Part shown: one piece after another, positions 1 to 8,208 of the stretch
Position numbering within the stretch: the first letter of the stretch is position 1
How the letters are laid out: every line of letters begins with the position of its first letter
Assembly: GCF_028875915.1 (NCBI RefSeq)
Contig: NZ_JAPEHW010000001.1
Coordinates: 124,001-188,000 of the forward strand
Origin: Pseudoalteromonas sp. G4
Lineage (GTDB): Bacteria; Pseudomonadota; Gammaproteobacteria; Enterobacterales; Alteromonadaceae
Reading direction: 5' to 3'
DNA: 64,000 nt
Program-made: the position numbers and the translations under genes
Notes under the pieces: generated by a model
The model's input: only the letters and a program-made list of their open reading frames with translations
Told to the model about the DNA's origin: nothing
Databases searched by the model: none

Positions 1-495
1 TTAACAATCGATGATAAAGACGCACTCGTTAATTACTTAAACGATGCGTCTGTCACACAGTATTTATCAAGTAATATTCCATCTCCTTATACACAAGAAG
101 ATGCAATTTGGTTTATCACCAAAGGCAGTTTAGAAAATGCGATGGTTAGAGCAATAGAACGAAACGGTAAATTGTGTGGTGTCATTGGCGTATATTTAAA
201 ACAAGCTGAATATGCGCATAGCGCTGAAATTGGTTATTGGATAGGGAAAAAGTTTTGGCAACAAGGGATTGCAACAACTGCGGTTAAACTATTTGTTGAT
301 GATATTTTTAGTAAAACCCAGATTTCACGAATTTATAATCCTGTAACGAGTGCAAATATCGGGTCCATCCGGGTTATGGAAAAAGCAGGGTTTGTAAGGG
401 AAGGTGTGTTAAAACAGTCTGTTAAACATCAGGGCAAATTGTATGATGAATACTTTTACGCCATAACCAAAACGTTTAAAAGCGAAGGTGATTAG
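1..495 (+). CDS. GNAT N-acetyltransferase, RimJ/RimL-like (5' end outside window)
   Basis: The reading frame is open from the first base of the window, so the N-terminus is missing; about 164 residues are visible. The visible part matches the RimJ/RimL branch of GNAT acetyltransferases that transfer acetyl from acetyl-CoA to amino groups: a segment reading EIGYWIG followed by QQGIATTA (the pyrophosphate-binding loop of the fold), then a VTSANIGSIRVMEKAGF stretch near the C-terminus, which is the usual RimJ-type signature (N..S..v.EK.GF). The substrate cannot be told from sequence. An internal ATG at 142 is not a plausible start because homologous sequence extends upstream of it. The gene ends about 80 bp before a convergent second GNAT gene. 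Confidence 0.85.
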   Translation, partial: LTIDDKDALVNYLNDASVTQYLSSNIPSPYTQEDAIWFITKGSLENAMVRAIERNGKLCGVIGVYLKQAEYAHSAEIGYWIGKKFWQQGIATTAVKLFVDDIFSKTQISRIYNPVTSANIGSIRVMEKAGFVREGVLKQSVKHQGKLYDEYFYAITKTFKSEGD

Positions 496-574
496 TAAAT
501 CACCTTCGCTGTTTATTGTTAGTCTAAACTCGGGCTAAGAAGTTAACTCGCAATTTTTTCCGAGCTCAGGTGAG

Positions 575-1063
575 TTATGCTTTAACCTTTTCAGCGAATC
601 GTAAAAGAGTATCACCACTCATACGGTAGCCAATCCATTCATGTTGAGGCTCTGCACCCAGCGATTCATAAAATTCACGTGATGGTGTGTTCCAATCTAA
701 ACAGCTCCATTCAAATCGACCGCAGCCTTTTTCAACAGCGATTTCTGCTAAGTGTTTTAATAGTGCAATGCCAGCACCCTTACCACGATGCTCTGGTGAA
801 ACATAGAGATCTTCGAGGTATAAACCAGGTTTAGCAAGCCATGTTGAATAGTTGTAGAAGAACACAGAAAAACCAATTGCTTTACCCTCTAATTCACAAA
901 TTAAACCGTGAACACCTGAGTGCTCAGCAAACATAGTCTGTTTAATGGTGTCAGGTGTGGCTAATACTTCATGTTCAGCTTTTTCATAAATCGCTAGCTC
1001 TTTAATGAAATACAAAATTGTGTCGACATCGTTTATCGTTGCTGGACGAATAGTTAAGCTCAT
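575..1063 (-). CDS. GNAT family N-acetyltransferase
   Basis: Protein of 162 residues covering a single GNAT domain. It begins MSLTIRPATINDVDTI, typical of GNAT beta-1, contains LEDLYVSPEHRGKGAGIALL (the acetyl-CoA pyrophosphate loop, R/Q-x-x-G-x-G/A type) and ends with the WNTPSREFYESLGA helix often seen in diamine or amino-acid acetyltransferases. The start at 1063 is chosen because the family homology begins there and a GAGG Shine-Dalgarno stretch lies just upstream; a longer frame up to 1195 would run into the divergent LysR gene. It is transcribed divergently from that LysR gene, which may control it. Substrate unknown; similarity to spermidine/thialysine acetyltransferases is suggestive only. 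Confidence 0.85.
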   Translation of the reverse strand: MSLTIRPATINDVDTILYFIKELAIYEKAEHEVLATPDTIKQTMFAEHSGVHGLICELEGKAIGFSVFFYNYSTWLAKPGLYLEDLYVSPEHRGKGAGIALLKHLAEIAVEKGCGRFEWSCLDWNTPSREFYESLGAEPQHEWIGYRMSGDTLLRFAEKVKA

Positions 1064-1094
1064 GGAAACCTCATCTAGTAAATTTGCAGCTAGT

Positions 1095-1139
1095 TTATGT
1101 TTAAATGGATAATGAAACCAATGCATAATAAACATAAAT
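1095..1139. repeat. Perfect 10-bp inverted repeat in GNAT/LysR divergent promoter region
   Basis: TTTATGTTTA at 1095-1104 is repeated as its exact reverse complement TAAACATAAA at 1130-1139, with 25 bp between arms. It occupies the 97-bp gap between the divergent GNAT and LysR genes. LysR-type regulators usually bind dyads in exactly this position, so this is a candidate operator for the adjacent regulator; the arm spacing is wider than a single T-N11-A dyad, so two half-site dimers or a hairpin are also possible. Confidence 0.45.
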
Positions 1140-1160
1140 ACATGAATATTGATCATAATT

Positions 1161-2072
1161 ATGAATGTAAAACAGTTTGATTTAAATTTACTCATCTTAT
1201 TTCATAAACTTTATTTAACAGGCTCTGTAAGCCAAGCTGCAGATGAAATGTGCATAAGCCAGTCAGCATTTAGCCATGCTTTAGCCCGCTTAAGAAAAAG
1301 TTTGAACGACCCGCTTTTTGTCCGTGAAGACAATCAAATGAAACCGACAGAGCGTGCGCATTTACTTGCTAACTATACTGAAAAAGCACTGCCTTTGATT
1401 GAGCAAGGCCTTAGTCGTGTAGCACCATTTGAACCGCTAACAAGCGAAAAAACCTTTCGTATTGCAGCAACAGATTTCTCAGAGTTTTGCTTATTACCTA
1501 AATTAACCAAACATTTTGCATCTGTTGCGCCTAAAGTAAAACTGCAAGTTTTACCAGCAAGCCCGTTACCAGTTAAGCAGCAGCTTTCGCAAGGCAATTT
1601 AGATTTTGTTCTTGGTTTTCAACATCAAAATAGCGAGATGGAAGGGGTTAAACACTTAACTTGGTTAAGTGATGAATATGCAACTTTAGTGTGCCAACAT
1701 CATAAAGACATCAAACAGCAAATTACCTTAGAGCAATTTTTAGCTCAAAAACATATTTTAATTGCACCCTGGGGCGAGAATGCAGGGGTTGTTGATCACG
1801 CCCTTGCAAGTTTAGATTTAACTCGCGAGATAGGCGCTCAGCAAGCGAGTGTTCTAGTTGCTCCATATTTACTACCTAATAGTGATTACGTGTTAACCAT
1901 GCCTAAACGCATCGCAACCTTAGTGGCGGACGACTTGAAATTACAAGTACTCAAACCACCTATTCATATTCCTAACTACTTTTTACAGTTGTATTGGCAT
2001 GCAACGAAGTCAAATAATGCAGCAATTACGTGGTTTGTAGAGCAGGTTGAAAGGTTATTTGTTGAATCGTGA
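1161..2072 (+). CDS. LysR-family transcriptional regulator
   Basis: About 303 residues, the usual LysR length. The N-terminus reads NVKQFDLNLLILFHKLYLTGSVSQAADEM..SQSAFSHALARLR, the standard LysR winged helix-turn-helix, followed by a DPLFVRE signature and a periplasmic-binding-like effector domain from about residue 90. ATG at 1161 is chosen; a TTG twelve bases upstream is in frame but adds only three isoleucines. Neither has a good ribosome binding site. The gene is divergent from a GNAT gene with an inverted repeat between them, which suggests it regulates itself and that neighbour. Effector unknown. Confidence 0.9.
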   Translation: MNVKQFDLNLLILFHKLYLTGSVSQAADEMCISQSAFSHALARLRKSLNDPLFVREDNQMKPTERAHLLANYTEKALPLIEQGLSRVAPFEPLTSEKTFRIAATDFSEFCLLPKLTKHFASVAPKVKLQVLPASPLPVKQQLSQGNLDFVLGFQHQNSEMEGVKHLTWLSDEYATLVCQHHKDIKQQITLEQFLAQKHILIAPWGENAGVVDHALASLDLTREIGAQQASVLVAPYLLPNSDYVLTMPKRIATLVADDLKLQVLKPPIHIPNYFLQLYWHATKSNNAAITWFVEQVERLFVES

Positions 2073-2100
2073 AATCAAGTAATTCACAAAACATTGTTAA

Positions 2101-2130
2101 AAAGCCAGTCAGATTGATTGACTGGCTTTT
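2101..2130. terminator. Bidirectional intrinsic terminator
   Basis: An 11-bp perfect stem (AAAGCCAGTCA pairing with TGACTGGCTTT) around a 7-base loop sits between the LysR gene and the convergent RND gene. A-rich and T-rich flanks on both sides allow it to serve both directions. Confidence 0.85.
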
Positions 2131-2133
2131 GCT

Positions 2134-5100
2134 TTAAAGGCTCGTTTTAAATTGAGTGTGTGCGAGTGCTTCTTCAGATTCCATTTCACCACGGTGATCT
2201 TTTGCTAACTTTTCATAAAGTAACGGCAAAACAATTAAGGTGAAAAAGGTACCAATTAACATCCCCGCGACTAAGATAATACCAATACTGTTACGGGCTT
2301 CTGCACCAGCACCTGTCACTAATACCAGTGGGAAATGACCTAAAACGGTGGCTCCCGTTGTCATTAGTATTGGGCGTAGTCGCGTTGCTGCAGCGCCTTT
2401 TACTGCGTCTAGCTTAGATTTACCTTCAAGCTGTAAATGATTAGCAAATTCAACAATAAGAATACCGTTTTTAGCAATCAATCCAATTAGGGTAATAAGG
2501 CCAATTTGGCTATAAATATTAACGGTTGTTAGCGATAAAAATGGCAGCATTAATGCGCCTGCAAGAGCAAGGGGCGCACAGCCTAAAAGCACCACAAGTG
2601 GATCGCGGAAACTATTAAATTGAATCGTTAATAAGAAATACACCACTATCATTGAAACAAGTAACACACCAACCATGGTATTACCTTCTTTGCGCAGCTG
2701 ACGTGATTCACCGGCATAATCAATAGAATAATGTTTTGGTAAAACGTCCGCAGCAATTTGCTCAATCGTACTTAAACCTTGCTCTTTTGTGATGTGTGGT
2801 AATACACCAGCTAAAATTCTAAATGAACTTTGTTGGTTAAATGAACCAAGTACACGCGGGCTTGTGAAAGTACGCAGTGTCGCAAAGGAAGATACAGGAA
2901 TAAGTTCACCACTGCCTGTACGTATTTTCATGTCGAGAATGTTTTCAGGATTATAACGTTCGTTTGCGCCAACAATTGGGATAACGCGGTATGCTTTACC
3001 GTCTTTGTTGAAGTAATTTACAAAGTTATTGGACATTAAAATACTGAGCTGATCGTTTACTGACTTTAGGTTAAGCCCTAAATCGGCAATTAACTCACGG
3101 TCAATTTCAAGCTCTGCCTGTGGTAAATCGATTTTTAAATCGGTGTTTACAAACATAAAGCTGCCACTTTCATTGGCTTTAGCAATGATTTGATCAGCGT
3201 ACTCTTTCATTACCTCAGGTTTGTCGTTTGCACGTAATACTACTTCAACATCAAATTGCCCTGCGGTAGGCAGTGACGCAGGTAAAATAGGGAACAAACT
3301 TAAACCGGTGACACTACCAAGCCTTGCGTATAAATCAAACAGCAAATCATGTACGGAGTTTTCGCGTTCTTCGTATGGTGCAAGTTCAACCCCACCGAAA
3401 CCTGCAGCCGCAGTAATAATTTGCCAGGTAAATTTACCGCCTTCCGTTGCATTCATAACCACAGCTGTGTCGTTCATTTTAGTTGCAGTATATTCTTGAG
3501 ATGATTCAGGCGGTGCTTCAACCACGACTTGAATACTGCTTTGGTCTTCAATCGGCGCGAGCTCTTTTTGTGACAATAAATAAAATGGCGCTGATAAAAT
3601 TGAAAACACAATTGCCACAAAGAATACCTGAGGGCGAAGTGCAAATAGCTTATCAAGTGCATTAAAATAGAACGCTTGTAAACGGTCAAAGTAGCCATTC
3701 ACTTTTTGTGTTAATTTACCTTCTTTACCACCTTCTGCATTGACCCATGCACTCATAATTGGCGACAAGGTCACGGCAACAACGCCTGATATTAATACTG
3801 CAATGGCGAGCGTGAAAGCGAATTCGCGAAACAAGAAACCCGTTAGACCAGTAAGAAAACCAATCGGTGCATAAACTGCTGCCAACGTAAGCGTCATCGC
3901 AATTACTGGTACTAATAATTGGCGCGAACTGATAAGTGCTGCTTGCCAACGAGGGCGACCTTCGCGCATATGACGGGCGACGTTTTCTACTACAACAATG
4001 GCGTCATCTACTACTAAACCGACGGAAAGTACTATCGCGAGTATTGTAAGCAGATTAAGTGAAAAGCCCATCATGTAAATTACGGCAATGGCGCCTAATA
4101 TAGAAATTGGAATCGTGATAAGTGGCACCATAGCGGTTCTAAACGAGCCCATCATGGCAAGTACTACAATCCCTACAAGTAAAACGGTTTCGCCGAGCGT
4201 GGTAAAAATCTCTTTAATTGAATCACGCATGTACAAGGTACCATCGTAACCAATTTCAATGTGTAAACCATTCGGTAAAACATCATTTATTTGATCAAGT
4301 TTTTCGTAAAGTGCATCACCAATAACAATTTCATTTGCACCTGGTAATGCCCATACAGCTAAAAACACCGTGTCGTGATCATCTAAACGGGCAGTAACCA
4401 TACCTTCAGCTTCGCCAATTTCAATTTTGGCAACGGTGCCTAAACGAAGTTGGACTCCATCACTTTCCTTGATCACTAAATTTTCAAAATCAGCAATGCT
4501 TTTAAGCGATGTATTGGCCATTAAATCAATGCGCTGACGACTATTTTCACTATAGCCAAGTGTGGCAATAGTGTTATTTGCTTGCAGTGCTTGAAATACA
4601 TCCACGGCACTTATGTTATAAACTGCAAGTTTGTCAGTATCTAACCAAATACGCATTGCTGGGTCGCGGCCACCTTCTAGCGTTACTTTCTGAACGCCTG
4701 GAATATCGCTCATTTGCGGCACAATGTTACGAGTTAAATAATCACTTACTTCACTGCGGGGTAAGTCTTGCGATTGTACGTCCAGGTAAAAAACGGCATA
4801 CGGACTATCAGCACGGACAATTTGAATTGATGGATCTTCCGCGCCAGTGGGTAACTCAAATTTAATTTGATTTAGCTTAGTTGTGAGCTCCGCTAATGCG
4901 TCAGTGGTGTTGTGATTTAATTCTAACCAAGCAGTTACCTTGCTAAGACCAGCTGTGGTGATTGAATCAACGTAATCTACCCCAGGTACTGTTGAAGTTA
5001 CGCGTTCGATAGGCTCTGTAACGTAGCCTTTAACAACATCGGCAGCAGCACCGGTATAAACGGTATTTATCACAAGCGACGCACTTTCTATTTTAGGGTA

Positions 5101-5232
5101 TTGCTGGACAGAAATTTTTTGTGCCGCATTAATGCCCGCTAATACAATTAGTACAGAGAGTACAATGGCCAATACCGGGCGGTTAACAAAGATATCCATA
5201 AAGGATGGCTTATTTTCATGTAATGCACTCAT
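2134..5232 (-). CDS. RND multidrug efflux transporter, HAE1 (AcrB/MexF-like) family
   Basis: 1032 residues, full length for an inner-membrane RND pump that uses proton influx to export drugs or other amphiphiles through an adaptor and an outer-membrane channel. It shows the first transmembrane segment after FMDIFVNRPVLA, large periplasmic loops after TM1 and TM7, and the paired proton-relay aspartates in TM4 (VGLVVDDAIVVVENVARH, Asp409-Asp410). Its start codon overlaps the stop codon of the adaptor gene by one base (TAATG), a translational-coupling arrangement. It is the last gene of a tetR-adaptor-pump operon that carries no outer-membrane channel gene, so it presumably recruits a TolC-type protein encoded elsewhere. 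Substrates cannot be predicted. Confidence 0.95.
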   Translation of the reverse strand: MSALHENKPSFMDIFVNRPVLAIVLSVLIVLAGINAAQKISVQQYPKIESASLVINTVYTGAAADVVKGYVTEPIERVTSTVPGVDYVDSITTAGLSKVTAWLELNHNTTDALAELTTKLNQIKFELPTGAEDPSIQIVRADSPYAVFYLDVQSQDLPRSEVSDYLTRNIVPQMSDIPGVQKVTLEGGRDPAMRIWLDTDKLAVYNISAVDVFQALQANNTIATLGYSENSRQRIDLMANTSLKSIADFENLVIKESDGVQLRLGTVAKIEIGEAEGMVTARLDDHDTVFLAVWALPGANEIVIGDALYEKLDQINDVLPNGLHIEIGYDGTLYMRDSIKEIFTTLGETVLLVGIVVLAMMGSFRTAMVPLITIPISILGAIAVIYMMGFSLNLLTILAIVLSVGLVVDDAIVVVENVARHMREGRPRWQAALISSRQLLVPVIAMTLTLAAVYAPIGFLTGLTGFLFREFAFTLAIAVLISGVVAVTLSPIMSAWVNAEGGKEGKLTQKVNGYFDRLQAFYFNALDKLFALRPQVFFVAIVFSILSAPFYLLSQKELAPIEDQSSIQVVVEAPPESSQEYTATKMNDTAVVMNATEGGKFTWQIITAAAGFGGVELAPYEERENSVHDLLFDLYARLGSVTGLSLFPILPASLPTAGQFDVEVVLRANDKPEVMKEYADQIIAKANESGSFMFVNTDLKIDLPQAELEIDRELIADLGLNLKSVNDQLSILMSNNFVNYFNKDGKAYRVIPIVGANERYNPENILDMKIRTGSGELIPVSSFATLRTFTSPRVLGSFNQQSSFRILAGVLPHITKEQGLSTIEQIAADVLPKHYSIDYAGESRQLRKEGNTMVGVLLVSMIVVYFLLTIQFNSFRDPLVVLLGCAPLALAGALMLPFLSLTTVNIYSQIGLITLIGLIAKNGILIVEFANHLQLEGKSKLDAVKGAAATRLRPILMTTGATVLGHFPLVLVTGAGAEARNSIGIILVAGMLIGTFFTLIVLPLLYEKLAKDHRGEMESEEALAHTQFKTSL

Positions 5233-6341
5233 TACAAGCCCCCAGTATTTGAGCTATCTTGCGCAGTTTCTGTTGTATAAACCAATAAGTTTTCTTTTAA
5301 TTTAAAGGCGCCTTCGCTGGCAATAAATTCACCTGCGTTTAAGCCACTTAAAATTAACTGTTGATCCGCATTTTTATCGCCAAGTACAACTTTAATTGGC
5401 TTAGCACGCCAATTTTGTTGTTCATCTTTTTCGAGTCTATAAACAAAATCACCAAAGTGATTGCGTGTTACCGCATTGGTTGGCACAGATACTGCGCTTA
5501 TGGCTTCAATCGGCACAAAAACACTAACAATTTGATTATGATATAAACTGCTATTCTTGTTACTCAATTCAGCACGATAACTTTGTTGGCGAGAATTGAT
5601 GTCGATATTGGGTGCCGTTGCAATAATTTTTGCGCTGAGTTTATTACCTTGAGCGGTTTGTTTTATTAAAGCAATTTCTACCGTATCACCGATGTTTAAA
5701 CGGGGTAGGGTTTGCGGTACTGAAAAATCCACCCAAATGTTAGCATCTAAACCAACAAGCGTTGAAATTTGACTATTCACATCTAGCAGCTGACCAACTT
5801 GATATTGATTTAAGCCAATGCGTCCAGAAAAAGGTGCCTTAATTGTCTTTTTATTAATGATCGATGTTAAGTTTGCAACTTCCGCTTTTGCAACGCTTAC
5901 ATTTGCATCAGCTTTATCAACTTCGTCTTGGCTGATACGTTTTTGCGCTAAAAGTTTTTCAACGCGTATAAGTGTCGACTCTGCAAGTTTAAGGCGAGCT
6001 CGAGCTGCACTTAAATTAGCTTCTTCAATGCTAGTATCTAATTTAATTAGCAACTGGTCTTTTTCTACAATGTCACCTGGTTTAAAACCAATGTTAGTGA
6101 TAGTACCAGCATATTCGTTGCTTAACGTTAAAATACTTGGGGCTTGAACTTGACCAACTACTTTAACCGTTTTGACATGCTCAACAGATTGCGCATAAGT
6201 ACTTTTAACACTTGCCGATGGTTCAGGAAAAGATTCGGCAAAGGCAATCATCGCTTGTATTTGGCTAAATTTAACGAAGCCTAATCCTAGAATGACGACG
6301 AAGATTAAAATAATGGCACTTAGCCAGCGTTTGAGTTTCAT
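5232..6341 (-). CDS. RND periplasmic adaptor (membrane fusion protein)
   Basis: 369 residues. An N-terminal hydrophobic segment (residues about 5-25, no lipobox cysteine) would anchor it in the inner membrane. Then come a lipoyl/barrel-sandwich half (EYAGTITNIGFKPGDIVEKDQLLIKLD), an alpha-helical hairpin rich in A, E, K and L, the second lipoyl half (TIKAPFSGRIGLNQYQVGQ) and a beta-barrel domain. This order defines HlyD/AcrA-type adaptors. AAAGGA precedes the ATG. It lies 19 bp downstream of the TetR gene and is coupled to the RND pump gene, so the three form one operon. Confidence 0.93.
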   Translation of the reverse strand: MKLKRWLSAIILIFVVILGLGFVKFSQIQAMIAFAESFPEPSASVKSTYAQSVEHVKTVKVVGQVQAPSILTLSNEYAGTITNIGFKPGDIVEKDQLLIKLDTSIEEANLSAARARLKLAESTLIRVEKLLAQKRISQDEVDKADANVSVAKAEVANLTSIINKKTIKAPFSGRIGLNQYQVGQLLDVNSQISTLVGLDANIWVDFSVPQTLPRLNIGDTVEIALIKQTAQGNKLSAKIIATAPNIDINSRQQSYRAELSNKNSSLYHNQIVSVFVPIEAISAVSVPTNAVTRNHFGDFVYRLEKDEQQNWRAKPIKVVLGDKNADQQLILSGLNAGEFIASEGAFKLKENLLVYTTETAQDSSNTGGL

Positions 6342-6360
6342 AACTTTCCTTTAGTAATGT

Positions 6361-7086
6361 TTAACGCAAATTTAGCTCTTTCAACGTAGTATCAATACGT
6401 TGCAAAGAAGTTTGAGATAGTGGTTCTTGCCATGGGTAACTATTGAGTAAGCGCATTGAGCTGCGAATAATCGGGTGATCTAGCGCCAAAGGCTCTAGAA
6501 AAGATTCGGTACTTTCGGTGATTTGTTTTGTTTGTTGAATACGCTGAACATGCTCATAACCAACAGTAATTGCCCAGCCACTAATAATAATTTCTTCAAT
6601 GACCTCACCGAGGTTAGGCACTTGCTTGAGTGCACCAGCATTAATGCCATCAGTCAATGCAAGCTTAAACGCTTGCTCACAGCGCGTACTTGCTTCAATC
6701 ATTTTCTCTGTCCACATAGTTGATGCGCGTTTAATTACTGCTTCATTTGTTGCATATGATTGCAAGTCATAACAAAAGCTAAAACGCTGTAACTTGCGAG
6801 GCGCGATCAAGCTGATTGCCAGTATCTTTTCATGGGTTGCAAGAGATGAATGTAAAACTTGATTAAACACCACGGACGCGTGATTGAATGATTCATAGGC
6901 AAGTGCTAATACAATATCTTCTTTGCTCTGTACAAATTTATACACAGAACCCATAGATAGCCCTGCCAAACGGGCGATTTTGGCCATGGTAAAGTCAGTA
7001 ACAGAGCTTTCCTGAATACACTCTTCTGCTGCTTTTAGGATTAAATCTTGTTGTTTCTCTGCACTAAACTTAGGAGCAGGTGCCAT
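6361..7086 (-). CDS. TetR/AcrR-family repressor of the adjacent efflux operon
   Basis: 241 residues. The N-terminal 60 residues are a TetR helix-turn-helix (ILKAAEECI...FTMAKIARLAGLSMGSVYKFVQSKEDIVLAL); the rest is an all-helical ligand-binding domain. It is the first gene of the operon with the adaptor and RND pump, and a palindromic operator overlaps the -10 box of its promoter, so autorepression released by a pump substrate is the likely mode of action. Length is slightly above the family mean of about 200. Confidence 0.92.
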   Translation of the reverse strand: MAPAPKFSAEKQQDLILKAAEECIQESSVTDFTMAKIARLAGLSMGSVYKFVQSKEDIVLALAYESFNHASVVFNQVLHSSLATHEKILAISLIAPRKLQRFSFCYDLQSYATNEAVIKRASTMWTEKMIEASTRCEQAFKLALTDGINAGALKQVPNLGEVIEEIIISGWAITVGYEHVQRIQQTKQITESTESFLEPLALDHPIIRSSMRLLNSYPWQEPLSQTSLQRIDTTLKELNLR

Positions 7087-7122
7087 ACAAATGCCTCACA
7101 ATTTTCTTTGGTAATCTTGTTC

Positions 7123-7168
7123 GAATGATATTCGAATGATATTCTACGTTCGGTTTCAGTTAAGTCAA
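7123..7168 (-). promoter_or_regulatory. Promoter with overlapping TetR-type operator
   Basis: On the minus strand, TTGACT (7168-7163), a 16-bp spacer and TAGAAT (7146-7141) form a good sigma-70 promoter for the tetR operon. Overlapping and following the -10 box, 7123-7144 holds two GAAT-N3-ATTC dyads fused at a shared ATTCGAAT core; the spacer is GAT in both, so the same 11-base unit is also directly repeated. This is the expected shape and position of a TetR repressor site. Confidence 0.7.
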
Positions 7169-7256
7169 GCTGCAGTAATGCTGTTTTAATAAACAAGTTT
7201 CAGGTTGCTTGCTCATAACCTCGATAACACTTGTATATTCCTAAGATTTAAGAGTA

Positions 7257-8036
7257 ATGAAGATGGACTATATAAAAATAAATAAAGAAACGTGGGATCA
7301 GCGTACTAAAGTGCATGTTGAGTCAGAGTTCTACGATGTAGCAAACTTTAAACAAAATCAAAATTCGTTAAACCCAATTGAACTCAAGCAAGTTGGAGAT
7401 GTATTCGGTAAAAAGTTACTACATTTACAATGTCACTTTGGTCAAGACTCGCTTTCTTGGGCGCGACTTGGCGCAAAAGTAACAGGTGTTGATTTATCTA
7501 ACGAAGCGATCACAAAAGCACGCGAACTTAATGACGAGTTGGGTTTCGATGCACAGTTTATTGCGCAAGATGTATATGAATTTGGTAATGAAAACCAGCA
7601 AACGTATGATCTTGTTTATACTTCTTATGGGGTATTGTGCTGGTTACCTGATTTAAATCATTGGGCAAAAGTCGTTGCTAATGCCTTAAAGCCTGGTGGC
7701 GAATTTCACCTAGTGGAGTTTCATAGCTTTAATGATTTACTTGACGGTTATGCTTATTTCCCAAAAGAAACTCCTGATATTGAAGAAGAAGGCACGTACA
7801 CAGAAAACTGCGATGGTACTAAGGGCAAGGTTGTTACATGGGCACATTCTGTCAGTGAAGTTATCTCAGCGTTAATTTCAGTGGGCTTAGTGATTGATAT
7901 ATTTGAAGAGCATGCTTACTCTCCTTATGACTGTTTTGCAGATCTGGAGTTGGTAACGAATAAAGGCTATCAAAAGTTACATAAGGGTCAGCAAGTACCT
8001 ATGCTTTATTCGATCAAAGCGCATAAGTCTGTTTAG
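7257..8036 (+). CDS. Class I SAM-dependent methyltransferase
   Basis: 259 residues. Motif I is LLHLQCHFGQDSLSWARLGAKVTGVDLSNEAI, with the acidic motif II aspartate (VTGVD), followed by a FIAQDVYEF segment (post-motif III) and a LKPGGEFHLVEFH strand (motif VI/VII). These define the UbiE/COQ5-like small-molecule methyltransferase fold; the glycine-rich loop is unusual in reading HLQCHFGQDSL. Such proteins are common next to efflux genes but the acceptor is unknown. It stands alone, divergent from the tetR operon, with TAAGAG upstream as a weak ribosome binding site. No clear terminator follows. Confidence 0.85.
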   Translation: MKMDYIKINKETWDQRTKVHVESEFYDVANFKQNQNSLNPIELKQVGDVFGKKLLHLQCHFGQDSLSWARLGAKVTGVDLSNEAITKARELNDELGFDAQFIAQDVYEFGNENQQTYDLVYTSYGVLCWLPDLNHWAKVVANALKPGGEFHLVEFHSFNDLLDGYAYFPKETPDIEEEGTYTENCDGTKGKVVTWAHSVSEVISALISVGLVIDIFEEHAYSPYDCFADLELVTNKGYQKLHKGQQVPMLYSIKAHKSV

Positions 8037-8208
8037 CTATTTATACCAATCGAGTATTTAATAAAACTAATGAGATAAAGGCAGAGAAAATTGATAAACT
8101 TACCGGCGCTATTTTGACTTTTTTCTGTAGTAAATGATTATATTTATAACCGAATTTGTGAACTCTTAATCTAGTTACTTAGTGATTAATGCAATGCAAG
8201 GATGCAAA

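Noticed and set aside
1149-1160. TTG start for the LysR gene
   Set aside because: Family N-terminus begins at the ATG at 1161; the added codons are all isoleucine.
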